Assembly (NCBI RefSeq): GCF_018069565.1
Contig: NZ_JAGPNL010000002.1
Coordinates: forward strand, 1-64,000
DNA: 64,000 bases
Source: Streptomyces tagetis
GTDB lineage: Bacteria; Actinomycetota; Actinomycetes; Streptomycetales; Streptomycetaceae
Direction of reading: 5' to 3'
The notes beneath the pieces were generated by a model. The model saw nothing but the letters and a program-made list of their open reading frames with translations. It did no database searches and had not been told where the DNA came from. Each line of letters begins with the position of its first letter. Within the stretch, counting starts at the first letter, position 1. Both the position numbers and the translations under genes were made by a program. Below are positions 10,009-17,961 of this stretch, one piece after another.

Positions 10009-10785
10009 TCACCCCTGCTCGGCGAGGTCCCTCTCCAGGGCCTGGGCCGCGGTGTCCAGGGCCGTGACCAGGGACTGGAGCCGGTGCGGGTCGTAGCGCA
10101 CGCTCGGCATCGACAGCGAGAGCCCGGCCAGCGCGGCGCCGTCCGTGTCGCGCACCGGGACACCGACGGCCACCAGACCGCGTTCGGAACGTTCCCGGTT
10201 GACGGCGAACCCGTTGCGGCGCAGCCGCCTCAGCTCCGTCCGCAGCCTGGCCAGATCCGGCCGGTCCGCCGGACGGTCGCGGTAGCGGTCCTCGGCGTAG
10301 ACCTCCTCCAGTTGCTCGTCCGAGAGGTCGGCGAGCAGCAGCAGCCCCGCCGTCGTGCGGTGGGCCGGGAACACCATCCCCTCCCGGGAACCGACCCGCA
10401 GCGTCTGCCGGCACTCGACGCTGGCGATGAACCTGGCCGTGTCCCCGGTGCGCACGAGCAGGCTCGTGGTCTCGTCCAGCAGGTCCACGACCCGGTGCAG
10501 ATGCGGCAGGGCCGCCGCCCGCAGCCGGGACACCAGGGACTGGGAGTGCGCGGCCAGCTCCAGCACCGGCCCCGCCCGGTACACGCGGTCCTCGCCCTGT
10601 ACGGCGAAGTCCCGGTAGACGAGCATCGCCAGCACCCGGTGCGCGGTCGAGCGGGCCACGCCCAGCCGCTCGGCGAGCTGCGAGACGGTCGCCCCGCCCT
10701 CCATCTGGAGGATGGTCGCCGCGCGCAGCGCGTGGTCCACGCTGGCGATCGGGTACGGCGGCGGCGTCTTGAGCGGTTTGTCCAT
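10009..10785 (-). CDS. IclR-family transcriptional regulator of the gentisate operon
   Basis: The 258-residue protein has an N-terminal winged helix (ALRAATILQMEGGATVSQLAERLGV, then ARSTAHRVLAML) and a C-terminal IclR effector domain (TTAGLLLLADL, GVPVRDTDGAALAGLSL). The start is ATG 10785, with GGGAGGG nine bases upstream. The longer frame to 10845 would run through the operator region. IclR proteins commonly control aromatic-acid catabolism, acting as repressors or activators with the aromatic ligand. It is divergent from the gentisate dioxygenase gene, and the shared 107-base gap carries a strong inverted repeat. Confidence 0.92.
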   Translation of the reverse strand: MDKPLKTPPPYPIASVDHALRAATILQMEGGATVSQLAERLGVARSTAHRVLAMLVYRDFAVQGEDRVYRAGPVLELAAHSQSLVSRLRAAALPHLHRVVDLLDETTSLLVRTGDTARFIASVECRQTLRVGSREGMVFPAHRTTAGLLLLADLSDEQLEEVYAEDRYRDRPADRPDLARLRTELRRLRRNGFAVNRERSERGLVAVGVPVRDTDGAALAGLSLSMPSVRYDPHRLQSLVTALDTAAQALERDLAEQG

Positions 10786-10831
10786 GGCGCGACCCTCCCG
10801 GAACGGCCCCCTCGGGCGCTCCCCCGGCGGC

Positions 10832-10858
10832 CGAGGATTCTGCACTCCAGAATCCTCG
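10832..10858. promoter_or_regulatory. inverted-repeat operator for the IclR regulator
   Basis: CGAGGATTCTG (10832-10842) and CAGAATCCTCG (10848-10858) are perfect complements around five bases (CACTC). The site lies midway between the divergent IclR gene and the gentisate dioxygenase gene, where an IclR operator should be. A further partial copy, CCTGAGGAT, occurs at about 10867-10875. Assignment to this regulator is inference from position. Confidence 0.7.
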
Positions 10859-10892
10859 TGTTCTTCCTGAGGATACGGCCCACGCTGGGACC

Positions 10893-12062
10893 GTGACTGA
10901 CACCTCCCTCGCCCACGACATCGGCACGGGTTCCCCGGTCCGGCTCCAGGCCGTCTCCGCGCAGGGGCAACCCGAGGTCACCCCGGCGCTCGAAGAGCTG
11001 TACCGGGGCTTCGAACAGGAACTCCTCGTCCCGCTGTGGACCGAGATCGGCGACCTGATGCCCGCCCACCCGCGCTCGCGCGCCCTGCCGCACCTGTGGC
11101 GCTGGCAGCGGCTGCGGGAACTGGCGGCCCGCGCCGGCGACCTCGTCCCCGTCGGCCGCGGCGGCGAACGCCGCGCCATCGCCCTGGCCAACCCCTCCCT
11201 CGGCGGCCGGCCGTTCGCCACCCCGACCCTGTGGGCGGCGATCCAGTACCTCATGCCCGGCGAGGACGCCCCCGAGCACCGCCACACCCAGCACGCCTTC
11301 CGCTTCGTCGTCGAGGGCGAGGGCGTGTGGACCGTCGTCGGACGCGACCCGGTGGCCATGCGGCGCGGCGACTTCCTGCCCCAGGCCGGCTGGAACTGGC
11401 ACGCCCACCACAACGCCACCGCCGAGCCCATGGCCTGGATCGACGGCCTGGACATCCCGTTCCAGTACGCCTCTGAGGCCCAGTTCTTCGAGTTCGGCCG
11501 CGACGAACTCGGCGACGACGAGCGCACCACCCCCGACCGCTCCCGCTCCGAACGCCTCTGGGGCCACCCCGGGCTGCGCCCGGTCTCCCAGGGCGCCACC
11601 GGCCCCGGCTCGCCGCTGCTCGCCTACCGCTGGGAGCACACCGACCGCGCCCTCACCGACCAGCTCGCCCTGGAGGCGGAGGGCCACGGCGGCACCGTGG
11701 AGCCCGGCCACGCCGCCGTCCGCTTCACCGACCCGGCCACCGGCGCCGACGTGCTGCCCACCATCCGGGCCGAGGTGCACCGCGTCGCCCGCGGCACCGA
11801 GACCGCCCCGGTGCGCGAGACCGGCTCGTCCGTCTACCAGGTCTTCGACGGCTCCGGCACCGTCACCGTCGGCGAGACCTCCTGGTCCGTGACGCGCGGC
11901 GACCTGTTCGTCGTCCCGTCCTGGCAGCCGCTGTCCGTGCGCTCCGAGGCCGGCGCCGACGACTCCGACTCCGGCGCCCTGGACCTGTTCCGGTTCGGCG
12001 ACGCCCCGATCTTCGAAGCCCTGCGGCTGCACCGCACCCACGTGGAAGGAACCACCCGATGA
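10893..12062 (+). CDS. gentisate 1,2-dioxygenase
   Basis: Ring-cleaving Fe(II) bicupin: gentisate + O2 gives maleylpyruvate. The 389-residue protein has the N-terminal cupin metal site EHRHTQHAFRFVVEGEG (His129, His131) with a later His in WNWHAHHN, and a degenerate second cupin near residues 300-370. The start is GTG 10893, with only a weak GGGA ahead. The three following genes complete the pathway (fumarylpyruvate hydrolase, maleylpyruvate isomerase, 3-hydroxybenzoate 6-hydroxylase), which separates this call from 1-hydroxy-2-naphthoate or salicylate dioxygenase relatives. The stop overlaps the next ATG. Confidence 0.9.
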   Translation: MTDTSLAHDIGTGSPVRLQAVSAQGQPEVTPALEELYRGFEQELLVPLWTEIGDLMPAHPRSRALPHLWRWQRLRELAARAGDLVPVGRGGERRAIALANPSLGGRPFATPTLWAAIQYLMPGEDAPEHRHTQHAFRFVVEGEGVWTVVGRDPVAMRRGDFLPQAGWNWHAHHNATAEPMAWIDGLDIPFQYASEAQFFEFGRDELGDDERTTPDRSRSERLWGHPGLRPVSQGATGPGSPLLAYRWEHTDRALTDQLALEAEGHGGTVEPGHAAVRFTDPATGADVLPTIRAEVHRVARGTETAPVRETGSSVYQVFDGSGTVTVGETSWSVTRGDLFVVPSWQPLSVRSEAGADDSDSGALDLFRFGDAPIFEALRLHRTHVEGTTR

Positions 12063-12907
12063 AGCTCGCCACCCTCCGCACCGGCGGCACCACCCGCGCC
12101 GTCCGCCTCGACGGCGACCTCCTGGTCGACCTCGGCGCCCCCGACCTGGGCGCGCTCCTGGCCCGCGAGGACTGGGCCGAGCACGCGGCGGCGGTCACCG
12201 CCGGGGACGCGCGTACGTACCCCGTGACCGGAGCCGACTTCGCGCCCGTGGTCCCGAGCCCGTCGAAGGTGGTCTGCGTCGGCCTCAACTACCGCAACCA
12301 CATCCAGGAGATGGGCCGGGACCTGCCCGAACACCCCACCCTCTTCGCCAAGTTCGCCGACTCGCTGATCGGCGCCGGCGACGACATCCAGCGCCCGGAG
12401 GAGACCGACGCCTTCGACTGGGAGGTCGAACTGGCGGTCGTCGTCGGCCGGCCGGTGCGCCGCGCCCGGGGCGAGGAGGCCGAGCGGGCCATCGCCGGCT
12501 TCACCGTCCTCAACGACATCACCTGCCGCGACTGGCAGTTCCGTACCCGCGAATGGCTCCAGGGCAAGATGTGGGACTCCTCCACCCCCGTCGGCCCCTA
12601 CCTCGTCACCCCCGACGAACTGCCCGGCGGCGTCCGCCCCGCCCTCGACGTCCGCCTCACCGTCGACGGCGAGGTCATGCAGTCCGACACCACCGGCGAC
12701 CTGCTCTTCGACCCCGTCGACCTGGTCGAGTACGTCTCCACCGTCACCCGCCTCAACCCCGGTGACCTCATCGCCACCGGCACCCCCGGCGGCGTCGGCC
12801 ACGCCCGCACCCCGGCCCGCTACCTGACCGGCGGCGAACTGGTCGTCACCGAGATCGAGGGCATCGGCCGCCTGGAGAACCGGGTCGTGGCGGAGAAGTC
12901 CGCCTGA
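12059..12907 (+). CDS. fumarylacetoacetate hydrolase family protein (fumarylpyruvate hydrolase)
   Basis: C-C bond hydrolase that would split fumarylpyruvate to fumarate and pyruvate, the last gentisate-pathway step. The 282-residue FAH-fold protein shows KVVCVGLNYRNHIQEMG, the acidic metal site DWEVELAVVVG, NDITCRDWQ and a C-terminal GTPGGVG. Its ATG overlaps the dioxygenase stop (ATGA) and its stop meets the next start, so it is translationally coupled on both sides. Family members also act on acylpyruvates; the substrate is inferred from context. Confidence 0.9.
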   Translation: MKLATLRTGGTTRAVRLDGDLLVDLGAPDLGALLAREDWAEHAAAVTAGDARTYPVTGADFAPVVPSPSKVVCVGLNYRNHIQEMGRDLPEHPTLFAKFADSLIGAGDDIQRPEETDAFDWEVELAVVVGRPVRRARGEEAERAIAGFTVLNDITCRDWQFRTREWLQGKMWDSSTPVGPYLVTPDELPGGVRPALDVRLTVDGEVMQSDTTGDLLFDPVDLVEYVSTVTRLNPGDLIATGTPGGVGHARTPARYLTGGELVVTEIEGIGRLENRVVAEKSA

Positions 12908-13620
12908 TGGCCCGCACCTTCGACGACGCCCGCCGCTGGACCGCGCTCGGCACCGGCCTGGTGCTCCGGGCCGCCGGCGGCCTCGACGACACCGCCTACG
13001 CCGGGCCCAGCACCCTGCCCGGCTGGAGCCGCGCCCACGTGGCGGCCCACGTCGCCGCCAACGCCGAGGCGCTGTCCCGCCTGGTCCACTGGGCCGCCAC
13101 CGGGGAACCGACCCCGATGTACGCCTCGCCCGAGGAACGCGCCGCCGGCATCGCGCGGGGCCGCGCCCTGCCCGCCGACGGCCTCACCGCGTGGCTGCGC
13201 GAGAGCGCCGGGGCGCTGGAGGCGGGGATGGACGCGCTCGGCGAGGAGCAGTGGCGGACCCCGGTCGTCACCGCGCAGGGCCGTACCGTGCCCGCCACGG
13301 AGGTGCCCTGGATGCGCGCCCGCGAGGTGTGCGTGCACGCCGTCGACCTGGCGAGCGGCGTCTCCTTCGCCGACCTGCCGGACGACTTCCTCGCCGCCCT
13401 GTGCGACGACGTCGTGGCCAAGCGGTCCGCCGCCCCCGGCGGCCCCGCCGTGGCCCTCGGCCTGCCGTCCGGCGGGGCGGGCTGGGAGCTGCCCGGCGAC
13501 GGCGAGGCCGCCCTCGTCACGGCGGAGCTGCCCGCCCTCGCCGCCTACCTCACCGGACGGGACGCCGGCCCGCCCGCCGCCGACGGCACCCCCGCACCCG
13601 CGCTGGGCCCCTGGCTCTGA
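12907..13620 (+). CDS. maleylpyruvate isomerase, mycothiol-dependent type
   Basis: Isomerises maleylpyruvate to fumarylpyruvate. The 237-residue protein has the DinB-like four-helix metal-binding domain of the actinobacterial, mycothiol-using enzyme: GWSRAHVAAHVAANAEAL with the conserved His residues, and REVCVHAVDL further on. It is unrelated to the glutathione-type isomerase of proteobacteria and so supports an actinomycete host. Its ATG begins at the final base of the upstream stop codon. The C-terminal 60 residues are Pro/Ala-rich. Confidence 0.88.
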   Translation: MARTFDDARRWTALGTGLVLRAAGGLDDTAYAGPSTLPGWSRAHVAAHVAANAEALSRLVHWAATGEPTPMYASPEERAAGIARGRALPADGLTAWLRESAGALEAGMDALGEEQWRTPVVTAQGRTVPATEVPWMRAREVCVHAVDLASGVSFADLPDDFLAALCDDVVAKRSAAPGGPAVALGLPSGGAGWELPGDGEAALVTAELPALAAYLTGRDAGPPAADGTPAPALGPWL

Positions 13621-13651
13621 CCCGGCCCGCCCCGCGACCGAAGGAACCCTC

Positions 13652-14953
13652 ATGACCCCTCGACCCAGCCCCGCCGGGCAACCCGACGTCCTCGTGGTCG
13701 GCGGCGGCATCGGCGGCCTCGGCGCCGCCTTCGCCCTCTCCCGCCGGGGACTCGCCGTGCGCGTGCTCGAACGCGCCCCGGAATTCGGCGAGGTGGGCGC
13801 CGGCCTCCAGATCGCGCCCAACTGCACCCGCATCCTCGCCGAGTACGGACTGCTCGACGAGGCCCGCGCCCTCGGCGTCGTCCCCGAGAACATGGTGATG
13901 CGCGACGCGCTCGACGCCCGCGAACTGACCCGGCTCGACCTCGCCGACCTGGAACGCCGCTACGGCTTCCCGTACCTGGTCATCCACCGCAGCGACCTGC
14001 ACGGCATCCTGCTGCGCGCCTGTGAGCGCGCCGGCGTCGAACTGCTCACCGACCACACGGTCACCGGCTACGAGAACACCGACGCCGGCGCCCTGGTCCG
14101 CCTGGCCGACGGCACCGCCCAGGAGGCGCCGCTGGTCGTCGCCGCCGACGGACTGCACTCCGTGGCCCGCCGCGACCTGATCGGCGACGCCGTGGTCAGC
14201 TCCGACTACGTCGCCTACCGCGCGGCCGTCCCGATCGAGCGGGTCCGCGACCACGGCGTCGCCGAGCGGGACGTCACCGTCTACGTCGGCCCGCGCTGCC
14301 ACTTCGTCCAGTACGCCCTGCGCGGCGGCGAGATGTTCAACCAGGTCGCCGTCTTCGAGTCGCCCAAGGCCCTGGCCGGGCGGGACGACTGGGGCACCCC
14401 CGACGAACTCGACGCGGCCTTCGAGGGCACCTGCGACACCGTCCGCCGGGGCATCCCGCTGATGTGGCGGGACCGGTGGTGGCAGATGCTCGACCGCGAC
14501 CCCGTCGAGACCTGGGTGCACGGCCGCATCGCGCTCCTCGGCGACGCCGCCCACCCGCCGCTCCAGTACATGGCCCAGGGCGCGATCATGGCGATCGAGG
14601 ACGGCTGGACCCTCGCCCGGCACCACGCCCGGCAGGCCGAGGCCGCCCCCGAGGGCGCCGCGCCCGACTGGGACGCCGTGGTGGCGGCGTACGAGGCGGT
14701 CCGGGTCGAGCACTGCCGCCGGGTGCAGACCACCGCCCGCGCCTGGGGCGAGCTGTGGCACCTCGACGGCGAGGACCGGCTGCGGCGCAACGCGATCATG
14801 CGGGAGCGGGACCCGTACGACTACGCCTTCACCGACTGGGTCTACGGCCCGACCGCGCTGACCCCCGAGGAGGAACCCCCGATGTTCACCCCGGTCCCGC
14901 TCGCCTCGGCGCACCTCGGCGACGAGCGGGACGCCGCCGGCCTGCCCACGTGA
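13652..14953 (+). CDS. 3-hydroxybenzoate 6-hydroxylase (FAD monooxygenase)
   Basis: NADH-dependent flavoprotein hydroxylase giving gentisate from 3-hydroxybenzoate. The 433-residue protein has the group A fingerprints: VVGGGIGGLGAAFALSRRGL at the N-terminus, VVAADGLHS around residues 165-175, and GDAAHPPLQYMAQGA near residue 300. It starts at ATG 13652 after AAGGAAC. In this operon the substrate is most simply 3-hydroxybenzoate. Salicylate 1-hydroxylase relatives share the same motifs but would feed catechol, for which no cleavage enzyme is here. Confidence 0.85.
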   Translation: MTPRPSPAGQPDVLVVGGGIGGLGAAFALSRRGLAVRVLERAPEFGEVGAGLQIAPNCTRILAEYGLLDEARALGVVPENMVMRDALDARELTRLDLADLERRYGFPYLVIHRSDLHGILLRACERAGVELLTDHTVTGYENTDAGALVRLADGTAQEAPLVVAADGLHSVARRDLIGDAVVSSDYVAYRAAVPIERVRDHGVAERDVTVYVGPRCHFVQYALRGGEMFNQVAVFESPKALAGRDDWGTPDELDAAFEGTCDTVRRGIPLMWRDRWWQMLDRDPVETWVHGRIALLGDAAHPPLQYMAQGAIMAIEDGWTLARHHARQAEAAPEGAAPDWDAVVAAYEAVRVEHCRRVQTTARAWGELWHLDGEDRLRRNAIMRERDPYDYAFTDWVYGPTALTPEEEPPMFTPVPLASAHLGDERDAAGLPT

Positions 14954-14960
14954 ACGCCGG

Positions 14961-14997
14961 CGCACAGCTCCTTTACCTACCGTAAGGGAGCCGTGCG
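14961..14997. promoter_or_regulatory. long inverted repeat between hydroxylase and TetR genes
   Basis: Two 16-base arms (14961-14976 and 14982-14997), 14 of 16 positions complementary, flank CTACC; the core is GCTCCTTTAC/GTAAGGGAGC. It could be the terminator of the gentisate operon or an operator for the TetR gene that follows. A second near-palindrome, GCCGTGTACGGC, lies at 15017-15028. Confidence 0.6.
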
Positions 14998-15046
14998 CGG
15001 TGTACGGCAGGGATTCGCCGTGTACGGCGCGGGTGGGGCGGCGCGC

Positions 15047-15052
15047 TAGGAT
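15047..15052 (+). promoter_or_regulatory. -10 box giving a probable leaderless TetR transcript
   Basis: TAGGAT lies nine bases before the ATG at 15061, and there is no Shine-Dalgarno sequence in between. Transcription from this -10 would start at or next to the A of the start codon, as in the many leaderless mRNAs of Streptomyces. No convincing -35 was found. Confidence 0.5.
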
Positions 15053-15060
15053 CTCCGTCC

Positions 15061-15669
15061 ATGGCGAACCTTCGTGAGGCGCAGAAGCGGATGACCCGCC
15101 GCCTGCTGCTGGAATCCGGACTCGAACTCTTCACGACGAAGGGCTACGCCGCCACCACGGTCGACGACATCGCGACCGCCACCGGCACCACCCGCGTCAC
15201 CTTCTACGCGTACTTCCCCTCCCGCAGCGCGCTCATGAGGGCGCTCATCGACGAGCAGCTCAACGAGGCGCTGCAACGCGTCGTCTCCCCCGAGCACGGC
15301 TCCACGGCCCGGAGCCTCGTCGCCACCGTGGCCGAGGGCACGCCCGAGGCGATCGCCGCCTGGCTGCGGCACACCGCCGACAGCTGGCCGGCGATCCGGC
15401 CGATCATCCGCATCGGCCGCGACGCCGCCGTCATCGACCCGGAACTCACCGACCTGGTGGAACGGTGGCTGGAGGAGGCCATCAGCGACATCGAGGACGG
15501 ACTGACCGGCGCCGGCCGCTTCGAGCCGCACCAGCGCCGCTTCCGGGGCGTCCTCGCCATGGCCGAACTCGACTTCGTCGCCCAGCACTGGGACCGCGCC
15601 GACTGGAAGCTGACCCGCGAGCAGATGCTGGAGGAACTCTCCGCGAGCTGGGTGCGGCTGCTGACCTGA
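15061..15669 (+). CDS. TetR-family transcriptional regulator
   Basis: A 202-residue regulator with the N-terminal TetR helix-turn-helix (GLELFTTKGYAATTVDDIAT, then TGTTRVTFYAYFPSRSALMRAL). The C-terminal two-thirds is a helical ligand domain I cannot assign. It lies downstream of the gentisate genes on the same strand but behind its own promoter-like region with palindromes, which suggests autoregulation. It converges with the LysR gene, 30 bases apart. Confidence 0.9.
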   Translation: MANLREAQKRMTRRLLLESGLELFTTKGYAATTVDDIATATGTTRVTFYAYFPSRSALMRALIDEQLNEALQRVVSPEHGSTARSLVATVAEGTPEAIAAWLRHTADSWPAIRPIIRIGRDAAVIDPELTDLVERWLEEAISDIEDGLTGAGRFEPHQRRFRGVLAMAELDFVAQHWDRADWKLTREQMLEELSASWVRLLT

Positions 15670-15699
15670 CGGCGGCCCCGGCGCGCGGCGCCGCCCGCG

Positions 15700-16623
15700 T
15701 CACAGGCGCGCGGCGGCGTCGAAGAGCAGCGTCCGCAGCCACTCGGCGAAGTGCCGGTCGGCCAGCCGCGGGTTCCACACCAGATCGATCCCGAGCCCGG
15801 GAAGAGGGAAGGGGAACTCCTCGATCCGCAGGTCGGCCAGGGTGCCCATGGTGACGGCCACCCGGTGGCGCAGGAGCGCGACACCGCCCGCCCGCGCGAC
15901 CAGGAAGGGCACCAGCAGGAAGTCGGAGACCAACTGGCCCACCCGGTAGGGGACGTCGTGCTCCTCCAGCACCGCGTACGGGAAGACCCGCCGCTCGGTG
16001 TCGACCACCACGTGCGGCAGAGCGGACAGGAGGTCGAGCGCGCTCGCCCGAGGGGGCGCGTCCGGCCCGGCCACCACCACACACCGGTCGTCGTACAGCC
16101 GCTCGCGCGGGTATGGGGAGAAGTGGCCCTCGGAGACCAGCACCACGTCGACGCCCTGGTCGGTGAAGGTGGCCTCGGTCGGTACCGTGATCGTGCGCAG
16201 CCGCAGCGTGGCGTGCGGGGCGCGCTCGGCGACCAGCCGCGTCAGGTGGGGGCCGACGACGAACGCCGTGCTGTTGGTCATGGCGACCGTGACGACCCGC
16301 CGGTCGGTCGCGGGGTCGAAGCCGGGCGGGTTCACCAGGTGCGCCGTCTGGTGCAGGGCGCTGCGCAGCGGGGCGATGAGCCGGAGCGCCCGTGGCGTCA
16401 GCGTGACGCCGCTGCCCTGCCGGACGACGAGTTCGTCCCCCAGCAGACGGCGCATCCGGGCCAGCGCGTGGCTCATCGCGGGCTGGGACAGGCCGACCCG
16501 TTCGGCGGCCCGGGTCACCGAACGCTCCTCCAGGAGCGCGAGGAGGGGCACCAGCAGGTTCAGGTTGACCGACGCCAGCCGGTCCAGTCCCGTACTGGTG
16601 GTGCCCTCGCCCTCGTGTTCCAT
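15700..16623 (-). CDS. LysR-family transcriptional regulator of the P450 operon
   Basis: A 307-residue LysR protein with N-terminal LNLLVPLLALLEERSVTRAA and VGLSQPAMSHALARMRRLLGDELVVRQG, and a periplasmic-binding-type effector domain. The N-terminal half resembles the NodD/aromatic-acid-responsive branch. It is the last gene of the minus-strand run P450-ferredoxin-reductase-LysR, ten bases after the reductase stop, so it is probably co-transcribed with the genes it controls. A T-N11-A box lies in front of that operon. Confidence 0.9.
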   Translation of the reverse strand: MEHEGEGTTSTGLDRLASVNLNLLVPLLALLEERSVTRAAERVGLSQPAMSHALARMRRLLGDELVVRQGSGVTLTPRALRLIAPLRSALHQTAHLVNPPGFDPATDRRVVTVAMTNSTAFVVGPHLTRLVAERAPHATLRLRTITVPTEATFTDQGVDVVLVSEGHFSPYPRERLYDDRCVVVAGPDAPPRASALDLLSALPHVVVDTERRVFPYAVLEEHDVPYRVGQLVSDFLLVPFLVARAGGVALLRHRVAVTMGTLADLRIEEFPFPLPGLGIDLVWNPRLADRHFAEWLRTLLFDAAARL

Positions 16624-16633
16624 GGCCCGCAGC

Positions 16634-17776
16634 CTACGAGGCGGCCCGGCTCATCCGCCGCAGGCGGGGGACCGGCACCCGCAGGCCGAGCGCCGCCACC
16701 GCGGCGCTCCCGTCCGGGTGCGGCCAGCGCATCAGCGCCGGACCGCCCCCGGGCCCGCCCTCGACGTACTCCGGTGCGCCCTGCCGGGGCAGCCGGCCCA
16801 CCGCCTTCAGGCTCAGCCCGAACTGCTCCGTCCAGAAGTACGGTTCGAGCCGGGGCGGCGGCTCCTCGTCGTCGCGCACCAGGGCTCGGGCGGCGACCTT
16901 CGCCTGCTCGATCGCGCTGCTCCACAGGGGGACGCGGCCGGGTCCGTGCGGGGCGGGGAGGGCCGCGAGGTCCCCGACGGCCGCGATGCCGGGAGCGGCG
17001 AGGCCGCGCGCGTCGACGGGGACCGCGCCCGAGTCCGCCACGAGTCCCGTGCCCGCGAGCCACCGCGTGTTCGGCACGTCGCCGACGGCGGTGACGAGCG
17101 TCGGGGCCTCCAGCACCCTGCCGTCGTCGAGGACGACCCGGGTGTGCCCGGCGCCCTCCTCCAGCCGCGCCGAGCCGCACTCGACGAGGGTGACCCCGTG
17201 CTCGCGCGCGGCGGCGGCGAAGACGCGGGAGAGGTGGGCGCCGAGCCGGTCGACGAGGGGCGGCCCCTGGGAGACGAGGGTGACCGCGCAGCCCGCGGCC
17301 CGGCACCCCGAGGCGATCTCCATGCCGAGCGGCCCGCCGCCCACCACGACGACCGGGGGCCGGGACGCGAGCCGCTCGCGCAGGAGCAGCGCGTCGTCCA
17401 GCGCGCGCACGGTGAGTTCCCCGGGCAGGGCGGACAGGCGCCGGGCCCGGGAGCCGGTGGCGAGGACGACCCGGTCGTACGGCAGCTCCGTACCGTCGTC
17501 GAGGGTGACGATCCGCCGGCCGGTGTCCAGCCCGGTCGCGCGCACGCCCCGCAGTTCGGTCGCCCCGTGGCCGGGCGGCGGCAGGTGGTGCGCCGCGGTG
17601 TCCGCCCGGTCGGCGAGGAGCGCCTTCGACAGCGCCGGGCGGCTGTAGGCCGGGTGCGGTTCGTCGCCGACGACGGTCAGCTCGCCGTCGAAGCCGGCCT
17701 CGCGGAGCGTGTGGGCCGAGGTGAGCCCGGCGATGCCGTTGCCGACGACCACCACGCGCCGCGCGCGCCCGCTCAC
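16634..17776 (-). CDS. FAD-dependent ferredoxin reductase
   Basis: NAD(P)H:ferredoxin oxidoreductase of the putidaredoxin/rhodocoxin reductase type, 380 residues. It has two Rossmann motifs, VVVGNGIAGLTSAHTL at the N-terminus (FAD) and VVVGGGPLGMEIASGC near the middle (NAD(P)H), plus the FAD-contacting GDLAALPAPHG. I start it at GTG 17776, which overlaps the ferredoxin stop (GTGA); the frame extends upstream through the ferredoxin gene without a start of its own. It would pass electrons to the neighbouring ferredoxin and then the P450. Confidence 0.92.
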   Translation of the reverse strand: MSGRARRVVVVGNGIAGLTSAHTLREAGFDGELTVVGDEPHPAYSRPALSKALLADRADTAAHHLPPPGHGATELRGVRATGLDTGRRIVTLDDGTELPYDRVVLATGSRARRLSALPGELTVRALDDALLLRERLASRPPVVVVGGGPLGMEIASGCRAAGCAVTLVSQGPPLVDRLGAHLSRVFAAAAREHGVTLVECGSARLEEGAGHTRVVLDDGRVLEAPTLVTAVGDVPNTRWLAGTGLVADSGAVPVDARGLAAPGIAAVGDLAALPAPHGPGRVPLWSSAIEQAKVAARALVRDDEEPPPRLEPYFWTEQFGLSLKAVGRLPRQGAPEYVEGGPGGGPALMRWPHPDGSAAVAALGLRVPVPRLRRMSRAAS

Positions 17777-17961
17777 ACCAGCCTCAGCGCGGCGACCGGG
17801 CAAACGCGGACCGCGGCGTCGGCCGTCGCCGCGTCGGCCTCGCCGACCTCTTCGCGGTCGAGGACGAGGACCCCCTCGTCGTCGAGGTGCATGAGCCGGG
17901 GCGCGGCCTCTTCGCACAGGCCGTGGCCCTCGCAGCGGGGGCGGTCGAGAACGATCCTCAT
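17773..17961 (-). CDS. [3Fe-4S] ferredoxin
   Basis: A 62-residue one-cluster ferredoxin starting MRIVLDRPRCEGHGLC. The cluster residues are Cys10, Cys16 and Cys54 (VCPVAALRLV). His13 stands where a fourth cysteine would be, the pattern of P450-partner [3Fe-4S] ferredoxins. It overlaps the P450 stop by four bases (ATGA) and the reductase start by four (GTGA), so the three electron-transfer partners are made together. Confidence 0.93.
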   Translation of the reverse strand: MRIVLDRPRCEGHGLCEEAAPRLMHLDDEGVLVLDREEVGEADAATADAAVRVCPVAALRLV

